Assembly (NCBI RefSeq): GCF_001426545.1
Contig: NZ_LMEZ01000001.1
Coordinates: 310,967 to 374,966 of the forward strand
From: Mycobacterium sp. Root135
GTDB lineage: Bacteria > Actinomycetota > Actinomycetes > Mycobacteriales > Mycobacteriaceae
Reading direction: 5' to 3'
DNA: 64,000 bases
Under the pieces are notes generated by a model. The model was not told the origin of the DNA. It searched no databases and was given only the letters and a program-made list of their open reading frames with translations. The position numbers and the translations under genes are program-made. Below are positions 52,188-61,026 of this stretch, in pieces. Within the stretch, counting starts at the first letter, position 1, and every line of letters begins with the position of its first letter.

Positions 52188-53134
52188 TGCGACGACCGCA
52201 TCGCGTGGTGGTCCTCGTGCTCGACGGAGCGCTCCCGTTGGACGTCGGGATTCCGGCGGAGGTGTTCCATCCGGAGACGGGGTTCGGGTACGAGGTGTCG
52301 CTCTGTGGGGTCACCGCCGGAACGGTGCCGTCGCACGGGGCCTTCGGCTTCGCGGTCCCGCGGGGCTTGGACGCACTGGCCGACGCGGACACGATCGTCG
52401 TCCCGGGGTACGCCCCGGCGGGTCGGCCGATACCGGTCGAGGCGCGAGAAGCGCTCCGGAGCGCCGCAGCGCGCGGGACACGCGTCGCGTCGATCTGCTA
52501 CGGCGCTTTCGCCCTTGCGGACGCCGGTCTGCTCGACGGCCTGCGCGCGACGACGCACTGGGATGCGGCAGAGAAGTTCGCGGCGCGGTATCCGGAGATC
52601 ACGGTCGAGCCGAATGTGCTCTTCGTCGATGAGGGATCCATCCTCACGTCGGCGGGGGCTGCCGCCGGTCTCGACCTGTGTCTGCACCTCGTTCGGTGCG
52701 ACCTCGGCATGGTCGCGGCGAACGAGATCGCCCGAGGACTCGTCACCGCGCCCTACCGGACCGGGGGTCAGGCCCAGTACCTGCCGAAGGCCAACTCGGC
52801 ATCGCACGGCGAAAGCCTTGCCGCGACACGCGAATGGGCCATGACGCGGCTCGACCAGCAGCTCACGATCGCCGGACTAGCGGCGCACGCGCGGATGTCG
52901 CCCCGAACGTTCCTGCGCCGCTTTGCCGAAGAGACCGGCAGCACTCCGCTGCAGTGGATCCTCCGGGCGCGGGTGGACACCGCCCGCGAACTCTTGGAGA
53001 GCACGAGGCTGTCGGTCGACCGCGTCGCCGAGCAGGTCGGCCTGGGCACTGGATCGAATCTCCGACTGCACTTCCGCCGGCTGCTGGACGTGTCCCCCTC
53101 GGAGTACCGCGCCACCTTCTCCGGGCGGAACTGA
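52184..53134 (+). CDS. GlxA-family transcriptional regulator (DJ-1/PfpI + AraC HTH)
   Basis: 316 residues. DJ-1/PfpI domain with VVLVLDGALPLDVGIPAEVF and ASICYGAFALADAGLLDGL; C-terminal AraC domain (LAAHARMSPRTFLRRFAEETG, VAEQVGLGTGSNLRLHF). Second GlxA-type regulator of the window. GTG at 52184, or ATG one codon later. Converges on a MDR oxidoreductase gene three bases away. Confidence 0.88.
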   Translation: MMRRPHRVVVLVLDGALPLDVGIPAEVFHPETGFGYEVSLCGVTAGTVPSHGAFGFAVPRGLDALADADTIVVPGYAPAGRPIPVEAREALRSAAARGTRVASICYGAFALADAGLLDGLRATTHWDAAEKFAARYPEITVEPNVLFVDEGSILTSAGAAAGLDLCLHLVRCDLGMVAANEIARGLVTAPYRTGGQAQYLPKANSASHGESLAATREWAMTRLDQQLTIAGLAAHARMSPRTFLRRFAEETGSTPLQWILRARVDTARELLESTRLSVDRVAEQVGLGTGSNLRLHFRRLLDVSPSEYRATFSGRN

Positions 53135-53137
53135 CCG

Positions 53138-54145
53138 CTACGAGATGCGTTGGGGGAGTGCCACGGTGTCACCGGCCACGTCGATGGCGACCTTCCCGCG
53201 GAGCGCATACGACCGCCTGTTCTCCAGGATCTCGTGCGCCTCGCCCATGCGAGCGAGCGGAAGAGTCGCCCCGATGACCGGCTTCACCAGACCGCGCTCG
53301 ACGAGCGTGGTGAGGGCGTCCAGCTTTCCTCGGTTCTGCCGTGTGAAGACGAAGTGGTAGGCGGCGTTCTTGCCCCACGCCTCGATGAGGTTTTGCGGCT
53401 GCGCGATGTCGACGATGCTGACGACGCGCCCGAAGTCGGCCAGTGTCAACGGACTTCGGGTGAGCGCGTCGCCGCCGATCGTGTCGAAGACGACGTCGAC
53501 GCCCTTGCCCTGCGTCAATTCGACGACGGCGTCGACGTAGTCCCTCGACGTGAAGTCGATCGCCGCATCGGCTCCGAGTGAGCGTACGAACTCGTGCTCG
53601 CTGGCCTTCGCGGTGGTGATCACCCGGGCGCCGATCGCCGCGGCGATTTGGATCGCGATCGTGCCGACACCGCCCGCGCCGCCATGGATGAGAATCGTCT
53701 CCCCCACGGCGAGTTGAGCTCGCGTCACCAGTGCCTCCCAGACCGTTCCTCCGACGAGAGTCAGGCTCGCCGCCTCCAGATGGCTGACGTTCTCCGGTTT
53801 CCGGCCGACGAGCTCGACGTTGGCGACGTGTTGCTCGGCGTAAGAGCCTGGGCCGCCGAAGATTTGGGGCGTGTAATACACCGCATCGCCGACCTGGAAT
53901 TCACTTACATGGGATCCGACTTCCTCTATCACCCCGGAGATGTCGTGGCCGATGATCGCCGGGAGGGGCACCAGATCTGCATAGTCGCCCCGACGGATCT
54001 GGTAGTCGAGCGGGTTGACGGCGGTCGCATGGACGCGCACCCGTACCTGGCGGGGGTCGACGGACGGTACGGGGACGTTCCGCAGCTCGAAGGCGTCGAC
54101 CCCGCCGAATCGTTCGAGCACAACGGCTTTCATCAGTTCGGGCAT
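53138..54145 (-). CDS. MDR-family NADP-dependent oxidoreductase
   Basis: 335 residues. [38 protein letters not shown] and [29 protein letters not shown], zinc-free MDR type (quinone or alkenal reductase). ATG start. Two-thirds of the substrate loop is hydrophobic; no gene partner besides the convergent GlxA-type gene. Confidence 0.88.
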   Translation of the reverse strand: MPELMKAVVLERFGGVDAFELRNVPVPSVDPRQVRVRVHATAVNPLDYQIRRGDYADLVPLPAIIGHDISGVIEEVGSHVSEFQVGDAVYYTPQIFGGPGSYAEQHVANVELVGRKPENVSHLEAASLTLVGGTVWEALVTRAQLAVGETILIHGGAGGVGTIAIQIAAAIGARVITTAKASEHEFVRSLGADAAIDFTSRDYVDAVVELTQGKGVDVVFDTIGGDALTRSPLTLADFGRVVSIVDIAQPQNLIEAWGKNAAYHFVFTRQNRGKLDALTTLVERGLVKPVIGATLPLARMGEAHEILENRRSYALRGKVAIDVAGDTVALPQRIS

Positions 54146-54339
54146 GTCGGTGGTCCTCGTCGTTGTTCTGGGGGTGCGCCGGGGCGGGCAGCTCTCTCAG
54201 TGTCGCGAGTGAGATCCACGGTTTCTAGTGGCGAGAATGCCGATATTCGAAAGGATAGTGACACGGCTGTCGTGCAGGGCTCGGGTTCGCAACGGTCGAC
54301 TTCGGTTCGCCCGCGAATCGCTGCGATAGCCCCGGAGGC

Positions 54340-54351
54340 GTTACATGTAAC
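54340..54351. promoter_or_regulatory. Palindrome GTTACATGTAAC in front of the MazE/MazF-type pair
   Basis: Perfect 12-bp palindrome ending nine bases before the antitoxin start; the flanks GGAG/CTCC extend the symmetry. Position fits autorepression by the antitoxin, as in other type II toxin-antitoxin operons. Confidence 0.6.
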
Positions 54352-54359
54352 ATGGCTCC

Positions 54360-54566
54360 ATGGCGGTGAGGGACAGGGTCGGCGAGTATCGACGACGGAT
54401 GCGCGAGCGTGGCCTCCGGCCACTGCAAGTCTGGGTGCCCGACGTGCGAACTGAAACCTTCGCAGCCGAGGCGCACAGGCAGGCCTCTCTGGTGGGGGCA
54501 GCGGACGACGACAGCGAGGATCAAGACTTCGTCGAGTCGATCTCGACGCCATGGGACGAGGAGTGA
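54360..54566 (+). CDS. DUF3018-type antitoxin (MazE-family)
   Basis: 68 residues. [38 protein letters not shown] is the DUF3018 antitoxin signature, acidic tail [20 protein letters not shown] binds the toxin. Its stop overlaps the toxin's GTG by four bases. Confidence 0.85.
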   Translation: MAVRDRVGEYRRRMRERGLRPLQVWVPDVRTETFAAEAHRQASLVGAADDDSEDQDFVESISTPWDEE

Positions 54567-54895
54567 ACCGAGGGGAGATCTGGACCGTAGCGGGGGGCGT
54601 TTATGCGGCGAAGCCGCGTCCAGCGGTGATCGTTCAGGACGACCTCTTCGATGCCACGAGTTCAGTGATCGTCGCTCCGATGACCAGCACGCTCCTGGAT
54701 GCGCCGTTAATGCGTATTCGCATTGCTGGCGGAAGTGGCCGGTTGTCAGGTCTCGACCATGACAGTGACGTGATGATCGACAAGCTCACGACGGTGAGAA
54801 GGTCGAACGTCCGCGACCGAGTTGGCCGGTTGACGGCCGAGCAAGTCGTGGAGGTCGAGCGGGCAATGATGGCATTCCTCGGCCTGGCTAGTTAG
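54563..54895 (+). CDS. MazF/PemK-family endoribonuclease toxin
   Basis: 110 residues. [66 protein letters not shown] match MazF-type toxins; catalytic Arg (RPAVIV) and Thr/Ser of PMTST are present. GTG at 54563 fits the coupled start; an upstream ATG (54551) would give four extra residues. Confidence 0.88.
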   Translation: MNRGEIWTVAGGVYAAKPRPAVIVQDDLFDATSSVIVAPMTSTLLDAPLMRIRIAGGSGRLSGLDHDSDVMIDKLTTVRRSNVRDRVGRLTAEQVVEVERAMMAFLGLAS

Positions 54896-54964
54896 GTGAA
54901 GCCCGTCATAAACCGTTGTTGCATAACCATTTTGGTCAGATCGCCGAACCAATGACCCCAGATG

Positions 54965-55615
54965 TCACATCTTCGATCCGCGTCGTGTCTTCGCTTGGCT
55001 GCGCTTCGCGGTCGGCCGGGCGATTCCGTTGACGACGATCGTGAGTAGACCTTCTGTTTCCAGAGGATCTCGGGCGGTTTCGGTGGCCATGGCGATTGCG
55101 TTGAGAAGTGTTGTCACATCAGCCAGTTTCACCTCGGGGCGAACCGCGCCCTCGTCGATCGCCCTGGTCAACAGCGCGGTGCCGATTGCCTCAACCGGAG
55201 CCTGGCACGCGGCCACGAATCCAGAATCCTCGCGACCGGAGGAAAAGGCTGCTGCCAGGCCGTGCTTGGCCCGGACGTGGTCGACGTAGGCGCGCAGCCA
55301 CGTGTCGAGTGCCTGTGCTGCGTGGGGTTCGGTCAGTAACTCCTCGCCCACGGCGCACAACGCCTGCACCTCGGTCACGCACACCGCGACGAGCAGATCC
55401 CGGCGGTCGGGGAAGTGCCGGTAGAGCGTCGCGTTGCTGACCCCGGCGCGCCGGGCGATTGCATCCAGGGGCGCGCCAGGCCCGTCAACGGCGAACATCT
55501 CGTCGGCGGCGGCGAGGAGTGCCTCATAGCTTCGACGGCCGTCGGCCCGCAACGGTGGATGGACCAGATGGTCGAGCGCGGAACGCGAAGGGGTGGTCGG
55601 TGGTCGTCGTGACAC
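54965..55615 (-). CDS. TetR/AcrR-family regulator
   Basis: 216 residues. HTH YEALLAAADEMFAVDGPGAPLDAIARRAGVSNATLYRHFPDRRDLLV. Ligand domain ends with a basic tail (AKRSQAKTRRGSK). Divergent from the EthD/MBL genes, with two palindromes between, so it is their likely repressor. Confidence 0.9.
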   Translation of the reverse strand: MSRRPPTTPSRSALDHLVHPPLRADGRRSYEALLAAADEMFAVDGPGAPLDAIARRAGVSNATLYRHFPDRRDLLVAVCVTEVQALCAVGEELLTEPHAAQALDTWLRAYVDHVRAKHGLAAAFSSGREDSGFVAACQAPVEAIGTALLTRAIDEGAVRPEVKLADVTTLLNAIAMATETARDPLETEGLLTIVVNGIARPTAKRSQAKTRRGSKM

Positions 55616-55644
55616 GGGCCCTCCGAGCGGCTTGATAAACGGGG

Positions 55645-55656
55645 AACTCCGGAGTT
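55645..55656. promoter_or_regulatory. Palindrome AACTCCGGAGTT (TetR operator 1)
   Basis: Perfect 12-bp palindrome 30 bases upstream of the TetR start; the left flank repeats the GGGGAA half-site of the second palindrome. Confidence 0.6.
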
Positions 55657-55676
55657 ATGGTACGACGACTGCTAAG

Positions 55677-55690
55677 CGGGGAATTCCCCG
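55677..55690. promoter_or_regulatory. Palindrome CGGGGAATTCCCCG (TetR operator 2)
   Basis: Perfect 14-bp palindrome, 49 bases upstream of the EthD-family start. Two sites sharing GGGGAA between divergent genes are a strong sign of TetR control of both sides. Confidence 0.7.
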
Positions 55691-55738
55691 GATGTCGGAC
55701 CGGCGGTAATGGGGACGAACGAGGAACGGAGCGCTGCG

Positions 55739-56089
55739 ATGTTCAAGGTGCTGAGCTACCTGGTCAAGCGCGACGGGATGAACGTCGAAGACTTCGTCGA
55801 GTATTACGAAAACCACCACGTGCCACTAATTTTGAGTCTGGCTCCGGTTCCGATCGTCTACAAGCGCCACTACCTTCACCACGGCGACGCGGTCAACGCG
55901 GGCGACGAGACGATCGACTTCGACGTGGTCACCGAGATCGCGTTTCCCGACCGTGCGGCGTTCGAATCCTGGTCCGATGCTGTCGGAACCGGGGACAACG
56001 GCGATCTGGTGGCCGCTGACGAGGCGAGGTTCCTCGACCGTTCACGCACGCGGGCCTGCGTGGTCCACGACCACGTCACCGCGGGGTGA
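55739..56089 (+). CDS. EthD-family (dimeric alpha/beta-barrel) protein
   Basis: 116 residues. MFKVLSYLVKRDGMNVEDFVEYYENHHVPLILSLAP is the EthD/ferredoxin-like-barrel signature; HHVP is the typical active-site edge. Family members help ether or quinone degradation (EthD, monooxygenase). ATG at 55739 with GAGGAACGGAG upstream; followed by an MBL gene. Confidence 0.82.
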   Translation: MFKVLSYLVKRDGMNVEDFVEYYENHHVPLILSLAPVPIVYKRHYLHHGDAVNAGDETIDFDVVTEIAFPDRAAFESWSDAVGTGDNGDLVAADEARFLDRSRTRACVVHDHVTAG

Positions 56090-56119
56090 CGACTTCAGTA
56101 TCGGAGTACGTTCGAATTC

Positions 56120-57046
56120 GTGGATGGTGACCAACGAGTCCAGAACTTCGTCCTCGGTGACGTCGAGGTCATCCGTGCCGTCGAGTGGCACGAACCGTTC
56201 TTGCCGCCGAGTGAATTTCTCCCAGATGTGGCCGCCGAGGTGTGGACGGCCAACGCGGACTGGTTGACGCCGGAATATTGGCAGCCCGACGTCGACCGGA
56301 TGGTCATCGCGCTGCAGACGTGGGTGCTTCGAAGTGGCGGCCGCACCATCGTGGTCGACACGGGTGCGGGTAACCGGCGTGAGCGGCCGGGAATGGCGCC
56401 CTGGTTCGACCAACGCGAAAGCGATCTCTTGGCGTTGCTCGCCGACGCCGGTGTTCAACCGCGCGACGTCGACGTCGTCGTCAACACGCATCTTCACGTT
56501 GACCACGTCGGCGGCAATACCGTGGACGCAGACGGTCAGTGGGTTCCCGCATTCCCCAACGCCCAGTATCTGATTCCCGCCGCTGACGACGCCCACTATG
56601 GCCCAGGAAATGCGAGCGGAGAGGGGTTGGGGGAGGTCGACCGCTTGGTCTACGAGGACAGCGTCGCCCCGATCCACGAGGCGGGGCAGGCCGTGCTGTG
56701 GGACGGGCACTACACCGTCGACGAACACCTCACCTTGGAATCGGCACCCGGCCATACTCCCGGAACATCGGTTGTCAGGCTTGCGTCTGGCGGCGACCGC
56801 GCCGTTTTCGCCGGAGATCTGTTGCACAGCCCGGTTCAGATCCTCGACTCCTGTTGCAACAGCGCCTTCTGCCATTCGCCCCAGCAAGCGACTGCGAGTC
56901 GCCGCCGCATACTGGGACGGGCCGCCGACGAACACGAACTGCTCTGCCCGGGGCACTTCGGCGCACTGGAAGTCCAACGGAGCGACGGCGGCTTCGCCCT
57001 CGGCCAGTGGGCAGCCTCGAGCCCGGGGTCGGGCAGAACCGACTAA
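56120..57046 (+). CDS. MBL-fold metallo-hydrolase
   Basis: 308 residues. Metal motif NTHLHVDHVGGN, then SAPGHTPGTSVV and VFAGDLLHSP, LCPGHFG near the end. Full Zn-ligand set of lactonase/arylsulfatase-like MBL proteins. Same strand as the EthD gene 30 bases upstream, so one operon under the divergent TetR regulator. Confidence 0.88.
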   Translation: MDGDQRVQNFVLGDVEVIRAVEWHEPFLPPSEFLPDVAAEVWTANADWLTPEYWQPDVDRMVIALQTWVLRSGGRTIVVDTGAGNRRERPGMAPWFDQRESDLLALLADAGVQPRDVDVVVNTHLHVDHVGGNTVDADGQWVPAFPNAQYLIPAADDAHYGPGNASGEGLGEVDRLVYEDSVAPIHEAGQAVLWDGHYTVDEHLTLESAPGHTPGTSVVRLASGGDRAVFAGDLLHSPVQILDSCCNSAFCHSPQQATASRRRILGRAADEHELLCPGHFGALEVQRSDGGFALGQWAASSPGSGRTD

Positions 57047-57669
57047 GCGCCTGCGTTTCGGGCCGTCACGGCGGCAGCAGTCGTCTGAGCAGTGGACGGC
57101 GCCATGGCATCGTCGTCCACTGCCTCTGGCTGGGCGTCGGACACGGATAGATCCTTGATCTTTTGCGCTGCCAGCACCTCGACGAGTAGCGCCTGGTCGT
57201 ACGTCGCCTCGGCGGCTTCGGCGCGCTTTCGCGCCCCTTCTGCTTCGCGCTGAGCCTTGCTTCGCGCTTTGCGCAACGTTTCCCGTTGTTCAGCCGACGT
57301 CTTGATCGCACGCTTGAGTTCGGCCTGCTGGTCGACTGCCGCTTGCAGCGCGGCTTCGTCGGCGCTCCGCTGGTCGGCATTGTCCTCGAGCCGTTGCAGC
57401 ACGAGGGAAAGTTGATTCTCGGCCCGGGCCGCTGCCTCTTGGGCGGCCTGCCAGTTGCCGCGTGGCTCGTCCAAGGCGGTGTGGTCGACCTCCAGGTCGG
57501 CGCTGGCCTCGGCGGTCGCGGGATCGGACAGGTTCCGTGCGTCTGCAGTAGTGATGATTCGCTCTTTTCTTCGTCGGGGCTCTCCCGCTCCGGGCGCGGG
57601 GAGTGTCGATCTCGTCGAGAGACGAACCGATGTGAAGGGGGTTCCCCTTATTCGGCAGCGCAACCGCAT
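57043..57669 (-). CDS. Coiled-coil protein of unknown function (start uncertain)
   Basis: The conserved-looking part is an Ala/Glu/Lys-rich coiled coil of about 110 residues (QAAQEAAARAENQLSLVLQRLED, QQAELKRAIKTSAEQRETLRKARSKAQREAEG), as in several small mycobacterial coiled-coil proteins. The N-terminal 37 residues from the ATG at 57669 are Arg-rich and look non-native, and there is no ATG, GTG or TTG between 57663 and the start of plausible sequence near 57558, where only ATC codons occur. Either the start is non-canonical, or the frame is shifted. The C-terminus overlaps the MBL gene by four bases. Confidence 0.5.
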   Translation of the reverse strand: MRLRCRIRGTPFTSVRLSTRSTLPAPGAGEPRRRKERIITTADARNLSDPATAEASADLEVDHTALDEPRGNWQAAQEAAARAENQLSLVLQRLEDNADQRSADEAALQAAVDQQAELKRAIKTSAEQRETLRKARSKAQREAEGARKRAEAAEATYDQALLVEVLAAQKIKDLSVSDAQPEAVDDDAMAPSTAQTTAAAVTARNAGA

Positions 57670-57848
57670 TGGTCCCCACCGGCGGGCGGCTCATGGGGCT
57701 CTGGCGGTACCCGTACTACGAGGATCTCCTCAGCGGCGGGTACAGCGCATAACTTGGCAATGGTCAGCCGCCCGTCGGTTGATGCGCAGGACCGAAGACG
57801 CAACGGTCGTGGCTGACGGTCCTGTCCCGTTGACGAGAAAGGCGACAC

Positions 57849-58643
57849 GTGACACACGGTCAATTCACAACGCATGCAGAGCGTTTCGATCTGCGAGGTA
57901 AGAGCGGCCTGGTCACCGGCGGCACCAGGGGGATCGGGATGATGATCGCGCGGGGGCTCCTTCAGGCGGGCGCGCGTGTGGTGATCAGCTCGCGCAACGC
58001 AGAGGCCTGCGGGCAGGCGCAGGAGCAGCTATCCGAATTCGGCGACGTACTCGCGGTCCCCGCGGATCTGTCACGGCACGAGGAGTGTGATCGACTCGCC
58101 GACCTCGTCACCGCCGATTCCGGGAGTCTCGACATCCTGGTCAACAATGCGGGTGCAATGTGGGACGAGCCGTTGGAGACGTTCCCCGACGCAGCCTGGG
58201 ACACGGTCGTCGACATCAACCTGAAGTCGCCGTTCTGGTTGGTCCAGGCGCTGCTGCCGGCACTTCGTACCGCTGGGACCGCCGACGACCCGGCGCGGAT
58301 CGTCAACATCGGCAGCATCGCGGCGATACACATCCCGGCACGGCCCAACTACTCGTACTCCAGCAGCAAGGCTGCGCTGCATCAACTCACCAGGGTGCTC
58401 GCCAAGGAGCTTGGCCCGCAACACATCACCGTAAACGCGGTGGCGCCGGGAGCGTTCCCGTCGGCGATGATGGCTGCCACCCTCGACGAGTTCGGTGAGG
58501 CGATCGCGGCGTCGGCGCCGCTGGGCCGGATCGGCCGCGACGATGACATGGCGGGTGTCGCCGTGTTCCTCGCCAGCCGGGCGGGCGCTTACCTGACCGG
58601 CACCGTGATCCCCGTCGACGGCGGGATCGCTACGACCGCGTGA
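57849..58643 (+). CDS. SDR-family oxidoreductase
   Basis: 264 residues. Classical SDR: SGLVTGGTRGIGMMIARGLL, LVNNAGAM, GSIAAIHIPARPNYSYSSSKAALHQLTRVLA, ending TVIPVDGGIATT. YxxxK is YSSSK. GTG at 57849. Typical partner of an MmyB-type regulator, which follows downstream. Confidence 0.9.
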   Translation: MTHGQFTTHAERFDLRGKSGLVTGGTRGIGMMIARGLLQAGARVVISSRNAEACGQAQEQLSEFGDVLAVPADLSRHEECDRLADLVTADSGSLDILVNNAGAMWDEPLETFPDAAWDTVVDINLKSPFWLVQALLPALRTAGTADDPARIVNIGSIAAIHIPARPNYSYSSSKAALHQLTRVLAKELGPQHITVNAVAPGAFPSAMMAATLDEFGEAIAASAPLGRIGRDDDMAGVAVFLASRAGAYLTGTVIPVDGGIATTA

Positions 58644-58711
58644 CCTCCGGCAACACTTCGGGGTACTGGTGGTACCTCCCTTCGCGTGCGGTGCGGGCCT
58701 ACGGTGAAGCG

Positions 58712-59602
58712 ATGGACGCCACGCTTGAGCTGCGCACCGAGATCCGGGAGTTTCTGAGGTCTCGTCGCGCCCGCGTCGCGCCTGAGATGGCTGGACTGCC
58801 TGCCTACGGCGGGAATCGGCGGGTCGAGGGTCTGCGCCGCGAGGAGGTAGCACTGCTCGCCGGGGTATCGGTCGAGTACTACGTCCGCATTGAGCGTGGC
58901 GGCTTGGCCGGCACCTCGGAGGGCGTGCTCGACGCGCTAGCCACGGCGTTGCAACTCGACGAAGCAGAGCGCGACCATCTGTTCCATCTCGCACGCCAAT
59001 CTGGGGCGCCCGCCAGTCGACGGCACCGCAAGTCTGCCGCGACGGTGCGGCCCGCGCTGCAAGGGGTGCTCGACGCCATTACCGGTGCGCCGGCGTTGAT
59101 TCGCAACGGCCGCCACGACGTGCTGGCCATGAATCATCTTGGACGGGCGCTGTATTCACCGGTGCTGGCCGACCCGCGACGGCCCGCCAACACGGCTCGG
59201 TTCGTGTATCTGCACCCCGACGAGGCCGAGCAGTTCTTCGTCGACTACGACCATGCGACGCACAATGCGGCCGCAATGTTGCGCATGGAAATGGGCCGCA
59301 ATCCCCACGATGAGGAGCTCATCGCCTTGGTGGGCGAATTGTCCTCGTGCAGTGAGCTATTCCGGCAGCAGTGGGCATCGCAGAACGTAAGGCTGCACGG
59401 ACACGGGACCAAGTGTGTGAACCATCCGGTGGTGGGCCGCCTCGAGCTGAACTTCGAGTCCATGGATCTGCCCAGTGACCCTGGCCTGCAGTTAAATGTC
59501 TACAACGCACCTGAGGGCGGGCCGGGCGCCGACGATCTTGCCCTGTTGGCGTCGTGGGCCAGCCTGGAGACGATGTCGACCACTGGGGGATGCCCCCAGT
59601 AG
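58712..59602 (+). CDS. MmyB-type XRE regulator
   Basis: 296 residues from the ATG at 58712. HTH with LRTEIREFLRSRRARVAPEMAGLPAYGGNRRVEGLRREEVALLAGVSVEYYVRIERG; MmyB ligand domain ALIRNGRHDVLAMNHLGRALYSPV and NTARFVYLHPDEAEQFFVDYDHAT. MmyB domains bind fatty-acid-like or other hydrophobic ligands and usually repress or activate a neighbouring SDR. Confidence 0.9.
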   Translation: MDATLELRTEIREFLRSRRARVAPEMAGLPAYGGNRRVEGLRREEVALLAGVSVEYYVRIERGGLAGTSEGVLDALATALQLDEAERDHLFHLARQSGAPASRRHRKSAATVRPALQGVLDAITGAPALIRNGRHDVLAMNHLGRALYSPVLADPRRPANTARFVYLHPDEAEQFFVDYDHATHNAAAMLRMEMGRNPHDEELIALVGELSSCSELFRQQWASQNVRLHGHGTKCVNHPVVGRLELNFESMDLPSDPGLQLNVYNAPEGGPGADDLALLASWASLETMSTTGGCPQ

Positions 59603-59768
59603 ATAGCCCATCCCTCAGTTCGTGCGGAACGGTGACTTAATTGCCCACCCCGACGTAGGTGCGCACACGTCGGGTCGCTGCGCGGCGACGGCCGCACCGT
59701 GCCAAAGCCGAGGGCACAATGGAAGTCTCGGCTGCATCGAGCAGTCGCCGGTGTGGAGGGGAACCGCA

Positions 59769-60983
59769 GTGACGACCATCGCCCGCAACATGTCCGAACT
59801 CGGCTTCGCACCCGTCATCGCCGTTTTGGCCCGGGGCGGCGACGACCTGACGGCGGTCAGCAAGCACTTCTCGGCCCAGCGCTCCTCACAGTTCGGCAGC
59901 GCCTCGTTGACTGAGAAACGCATCTCCGGCGGCTCCCGTCCCCGCGCCGAAGGTGCCCGCGGCTACCGCAATCTGGGGGTCGTCTACGGGACCGTCGATC
60001 GGCAGGGCTTGGCGGCGTTGCGAGCCGACCCCCGCGTCAGGAAGGTCACCTCCGCCCCCGAGTTCAGTCTGATCCGACCCGTCGCGAAGTCGTCAGCGGT
60101 CCTGCCCAAGACGAACACGTGGGGTTTGGAGGCGATGGAGGTGCCCGCCCTGTGGGCAGAAGGGTTGACCGGCAAGGACATTCGTGTCGCCCACCTGGAC
60201 ACCGGCGTCGACGCCACCCACCCCGCGCTGCAAACCGCGGTGGTCGGGTTCGCAGAATTCGACCGCACCGGCCGGCCACGCCCCGGCGTCGAGCCCTACG
60301 ATTCCGACACCGAAGCCTCCCACGGCACCCACACCGCTGCGACGATTGCCGGCCGGCCGGTTCGCGGCAGCCACATCGGGGTAGCTCCGGGAGCGTCACT
60401 GTATTCGGCGATGGTGATCGAGGGCGGGGACATCGTGGCCCGCGTTCTCGGCGGCATGGACTGGGCGGTTGGTGAACGGGTACGGGTGCTGTCGATGTCT
60501 CTCGGGATCCGGGGGATCGTCGACGACTTCCTCGACATCGTCGACGTCCTCCGGTCCAACGGCGTATTGCCCGTGGTCGCCGTCGGCAACGAGGGCCCTG
60601 GCACCAGCCGGTCACCGGGCAACTACCCCAGCGCCTTGTCCGTCGGCGCGCACGACGAGCAGTTCGCCGTGGCGGAATTCTCGTCGAGTCAACGCTTCGT
60701 GCGCAGGTCCCAACCGCTGGTCCCCGACGTCGTCGGACCCGGGGTCGACGTCGTATCGGCAGCACCCCAAGGGAGGTACCAGTCGCTGTCGGGAACGTCG
60801 ATGGCCACCCCCCACGTTGCCGGTCTTGCCGCCTTGCTCATCGAAGCGCGGCCTGACGTCACGGTCGACCGACTCGAGCAGGCCATCTTCGCCTCGGCCC
60901 GGCCGGGCCAGATGGACGTCGAGAGGGTCAACCGTGGCGCGGTCAACGCCGTTCGCGCGTTGGCCGCCTTGCGGGACGAATGA
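59769..60983 (+). CDS. Subtilisin-like (S8) serine protease, predicted cytosolic
   Basis: 404 residues. Catalytic triad D144 (VAHLDTGVD), H185 (SHGTHTAATIAG) and S344 (SLSGTSMATPHVAGL), oxyanion N274 (AVGNEGPG). Residues 1-110 form a pro-domain-like region with YRNLGVVYGTVDRQGLAALRADPRVRKV, resembling an I9 ferredoxin-like fold. No signal peptide or membrane segment is visible, so it should act inside the cell. GTG start is preceded by GGAGGGG. A small I9-like gene follows 43 bases downstream. Confidence 0.88.
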   Translation: MTTIARNMSELGFAPVIAVLARGGDDLTAVSKHFSAQRSSQFGSASLTEKRISGGSRPRAEGARGYRNLGVVYGTVDRQGLAALRADPRVRKVTSAPEFSLIRPVAKSSAVLPKTNTWGLEAMEVPALWAEGLTGKDIRVAHLDTGVDATHPALQTAVVGFAEFDRTGRPRPGVEPYDSDTEASHGTHTAATIAGRPVRGSHIGVAPGASLYSAMVIEGGDIVARVLGGMDWAVGERVRVLSMSLGIRGIVDDFLDIVDVLRSNGVLPVVAVGNEGPGTSRSPGNYPSALSVGAHDEQFAVAEFSSSQRFVRRSQPLVPDVVGPGVDVVSAAPQGRYQSLSGTSMATPHVAGLAALLIEARPDVTVDRLEQAIFASARPGQMDVERVNRGAVNAVRALAALRDE

Positions 60984-61026
60984 AGCGCTTCGCCGTGGAC
61001 CGCGCCCAGTCCACCAGGAGTAAATT

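Noticed and set aside
54640..54720. Lower-GC patch in the MazF-type toxin as proof of horizontal transfer
   Set aside because: The patch is short and within normal variation for small toxin genes; not enough for a claim.
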